Shown here piece by piece: positions 62,620-64,000 of a stretch of DNA of 64,000 bases (position 1 is the stretch's first letter; each line of letters starts with the position of its first letter). The notes beneath the pieces were generated by a model, which was not told where the DNA came from, made no database searches, and worked only from the letters and a program-made list of their open reading frames with translations. The stretch is taken from NCBI RefSeq assembly GCF_030122805.1, contig NZ_CP126080.1, positions 3,539,001-3,603,000 of the forward strand, written 5' to 3'. The translations under genes were made by a program, and so were the position numbers. The stretch is from Mesobacillus sp. AQ2 (lineage in GTDB: Bacteria > Bacillota > Bacilli > Bacillales > Cytobacillaceae).

Positions 62620-63006
62620 TTAGCGTATAACCTTTATGGTTCCTTTATCCATCCAGTTACGGAACAGCTTTAACATCAATGCTTTAAAAAATTTCCTTGT
62701 AGGTGGCGCCAGAAGTAAAATTCCCAGAATGTCAGTAATGAATCCCGGTGTCAGAAGCAGGACTCCGCCAACAAGGATGCTTACTCCATCGAGAATAACA
62801 TCTCCAGGCATCATGCCTCTCCTTAATTGATCCTGTGTTCTTCTGATGGTTTCCAATCCTTGCTGCTTAGCAAGGTAAGCGCCAAGGAAGCCTGTAAGGA
62901 TAATGAGTAAAATCGTAGGCCAAATGCCGATTGTTTGCCCTGAAAGCAGCAGGACAGCGATTTCAGCCGCCGGAATAATAATTAAAAACATAAAAATGTA
63001 CTTCAT
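62620..63006 (-). CDS. fxsA: FxsA family membrane protein
   Basis: A 128-residue FxsA/YtzA-type membrane protein with three helices: FMFLIIIPAAEIAVLLLSGQTIGIWPTILLIILTGFLGAYLAKQQG at the N-terminus (the conserved E-I and G-W-x-T pattern) and a VLILTPGFITDILGILLLAPPTR motif before the Lys/Arg-rich tail. FxsA sequesters PifA/phage exclusion in E. coli; its role in Bacillus is unknown. I chose ATG 63006 with GAGGTGG upstream; the longer frame begins in the promoter region. Confidence 0.9.
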   Translation of the reverse strand: MKYIFMFLIIIPAAEIAVLLLSGQTIGIWPTILLIILTGFLGAYLAKQQGLETIRRTQDQLRRGMMPGDVILDGVSILVGGVLLLTPGFITDILGILLLAPPTRKFFKALMLKLFRNWMDKGTIKVIR

Positions 63007-63208
63007 TTTCCACCTCAATGTGTTGGAATAGGCTGTCCTTCTATTATACGTGGCGAACTGGCGATAATACAATAATATGATTGCCCAGACATGAAAGCTT
63101 GGTGAACACTGGTATTAGATTCCAAGAAAGATATAATGCGAGGTGACTTCGGATACTTTCCCAAAAATCCGCTGCCGTCTTGTCCGAACCTTGACCAGCA
63201 ATTCACTC

Positions 63209-63249
63209 GATGGAACCCCTCTATTTTTTTCGGGTCCTTTAGTGAATTG
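63209..63249. repeat. Large inverted repeat in the pyk-fxsA gap
   Basis: CAATTCACT and AGTGAATTG (9 bp) close a loop whose interior also pairs (GGAACCC/GGGTCC). It abuts the next inverted repeat and may be one end of a larger mobile element or an operator. Confidence 0.5.
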
Positions 63250-63250
63250 A

Positions 63251-63457
63251 GTTATTTATAAAGGCTGTTTTAGTAAAGATTGTTGTTAAAATCTTAAAGG
63301 CGATTTTAACGTGCTATAAGCAATTTTGCAGTTCGTTTTTAAGTGTGCAAGCTCTTTTCTCATAATAAGCTTGAATTTTATAAAGAAAACTAGGTCATTC
63401 AATCCAATTTAGTAGTCAATAGCAACAAAGTTTGAGAAAGGAGCCTTTATAAATAAA
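63251..63457. repeat. MITE-like segment with perfect 15-bp terminal inverted repeats
   Basis: TTATTTATAAAGGCT (63251-63265) and its exact complement AGCCTTTATAAATAA (63443-63457) bracket 177 bp of AT-rich non-coding DNA with an internal 9-bp stem (GTTAAAATC/GATTTTAAC). No target-site duplication is clear. It fills most of the 502-bp gap between pyk and fxsA; nothing coding is visible in that gap. Confidence 0.6.
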
Positions 63458-63483
63458 AGCGTGAAATCTGTAGATTTCACGCT
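63458..63483 (-). terminator. Terminator after pyk
   Basis: A perfect 11-bp stem AGCGTGAAATC/GATTTCACGCT with a 4-nt loop and TTTATTTAT on the minus strand. Confidence 0.88.
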
Positions 63484-63508
63484 AAATATTTTTGAAGGAT
63501 TATTTTAC

Positions 63509-64000
63509 TTATAGTACGCTTGCATGTCCTTTGTATATGACACCTCTAGCAGAATCAACGGTGATTTCCTGTCCATCCTTGAACAGGCTCATCGCATTTT
63601 CTACACCTACGATGACTGGGATTCCGAGGTTCAGCCCGACAACAGCAGCATGGCTGGTCAAACCGCCCTCTTCCGTGATTAACGCGCTGCACTTTTCAAG
63701 AGCAGGTACCATTTCGCGGTCAGAGCCAATTGTTACAAGGATGCTGCCTTGTTTTACCTTGCTGATCGCTTCTTGTGCGTCTTTTGCCACGACTACTCTT
63801 CCATATGCAGATTTGCGGCCAATACCTTGTGCTTTTGCCAGGATATCGCCAACCACATGGATCTTCATCAAGTTCGTTGTGCCTGCTTCACCTACTGGTA
63901 CACCTGCAGTAATGACTACCAGGTCACCGTGGGAAACATGTCCGCTGTTGACACTTTCTTCGACTGCGCTCGCAAGCATTTCATCCGTTGTTTCTGCCTT
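63509..64000 (-). CDS. pyk: Pyruvate kinase, C-terminal part (cut by window edge)
   Basis: The 163 visible residues run from [21 protein letters not shown] (pyruvate kinase C-domain: [28 protein letters not shown]) into an extra PEP-utilising mobile domain with [31 protein letters not shown]; the T-S-H motif is the phospho-histidine context of PPDK/enzyme I. This C-terminal extension is typical of Bacillus/Geobacillus pyruvate kinase. The frame is open to base 64000. Conversion of PEP to pyruvate is the final glycolytic step. Confidence 0.95.
   Translation of the reverse strand, partial: KAETTDEMLASAVEESVNSGHVSHGDLVVITAGVPVGEAGTTNLMKIHVVGDILAKAQGIGRKSAYGRVVVAKDAQEAISKVKQGSILVTIGSDREMVPALEKCSALITEEGGLTSHAAVVGLNLGIPVIVGVENAMSLFKDGQEITVDSARGVIYKGHASVL

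Overview
The window looks like chromosomal DNA of an endospore-forming Bacillaceae bacterium, Bacillus/Mesobacillus-like by inference. Evidence for this is the SASP gene sspI, the sporulation-linked genes ytaF and ytxC, strong AGGAGG ribosome sites, TTG/GTG starts, sigma-A, sigma-W and Fur sites of the Bacillus type, and gene order. From right to left the minus strand follows the Bacillus subtilis backbone: pyk-fxsA-ytvI-ytwI-citZ-icd-mdh-phoPR-polA-mutM-ytaF-coaE-gapB-speD-nrdR-dnaB-dnaI-ytxC-thrS-infC-rpmI-rplT-ysdA-ysdB-ysdC-sspI-ysgA-pheS-pheT-rnhC-zapA-cvpA-polX-mutS2-DUF350-lcfA-fadR-fadB-etfB-etfA-trxA-uvrC-lysC. Nearly all genes lie on the minus strand. Plus-strand genes are rnhC, sspI, ysdB, a small zinc-ribbon membrane protein, and ytvI with a short upstream ORF.

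Layout. 1-2.7 kb: partial lysC behind a lysine riboswitch, and uvrC. 2.7-11.5 kb: an accessory block between uvrC and trxA. It holds two Fur-controlled iron-uptake transcripts (a membrane-anchored helical protein with an FTR1 permease, and a separate lipoprotein) and a four-gene envelope-glycan operon (nucleotide-sugar epimerase, flippase-like protein, membrane phosphodiesterase, GT2), plus a GT-C-like protein. 11.7-18.2 kb: thioredoxin and the FadR-controlled beta-oxidation/ETF genes. 18.2-25.1 kb: DNA repair and cell division (mutS2, polX, cvpA, zapA, rnhC). 25.4-38.7 kb: translation, with two T-box-controlled synthetase units (pheST, thrS) and infC-rpmI-rplT behind an L20-type leader. 38.7-42.9 kb: ytxC and the replication-restart genes dnaI and dnaB with nrdR. 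43-46.9 kb: speD, gapB, coaE, ytaF. 47-53 kb: mutM, polA and an hflK-hflC pair. 53.4-64 kb: phoPR, the TCA genes citZ-icd-mdh, small membrane proteins, and the pyk 3' end.

The strongest candidates for something undescribed are non-coding. (1) The speD 5' UTR folds into a compact two-helix structure. Its exposed UUUCCCCC is exactly complementary to the speD Shine-Dalgarno segment GGGGGAAA, which is the layout of a pseudoknot-type translational riboswitch in front of S-adenosylmethionine decarboxylase. (2) Several unrelated intergenic tandem arrays have diverged in sequence but keep exact unit lengths of 21, 31 and 52 bp, close to 2, 3 and 5 helical turns. (3) A perfect 7-1-7 Fur box lies behind the CcpN-controlled gapB promoter. 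(4) A dispersed repeat family includes two near-identical 364-bp copies in inverted orientation about 15 kb apart.
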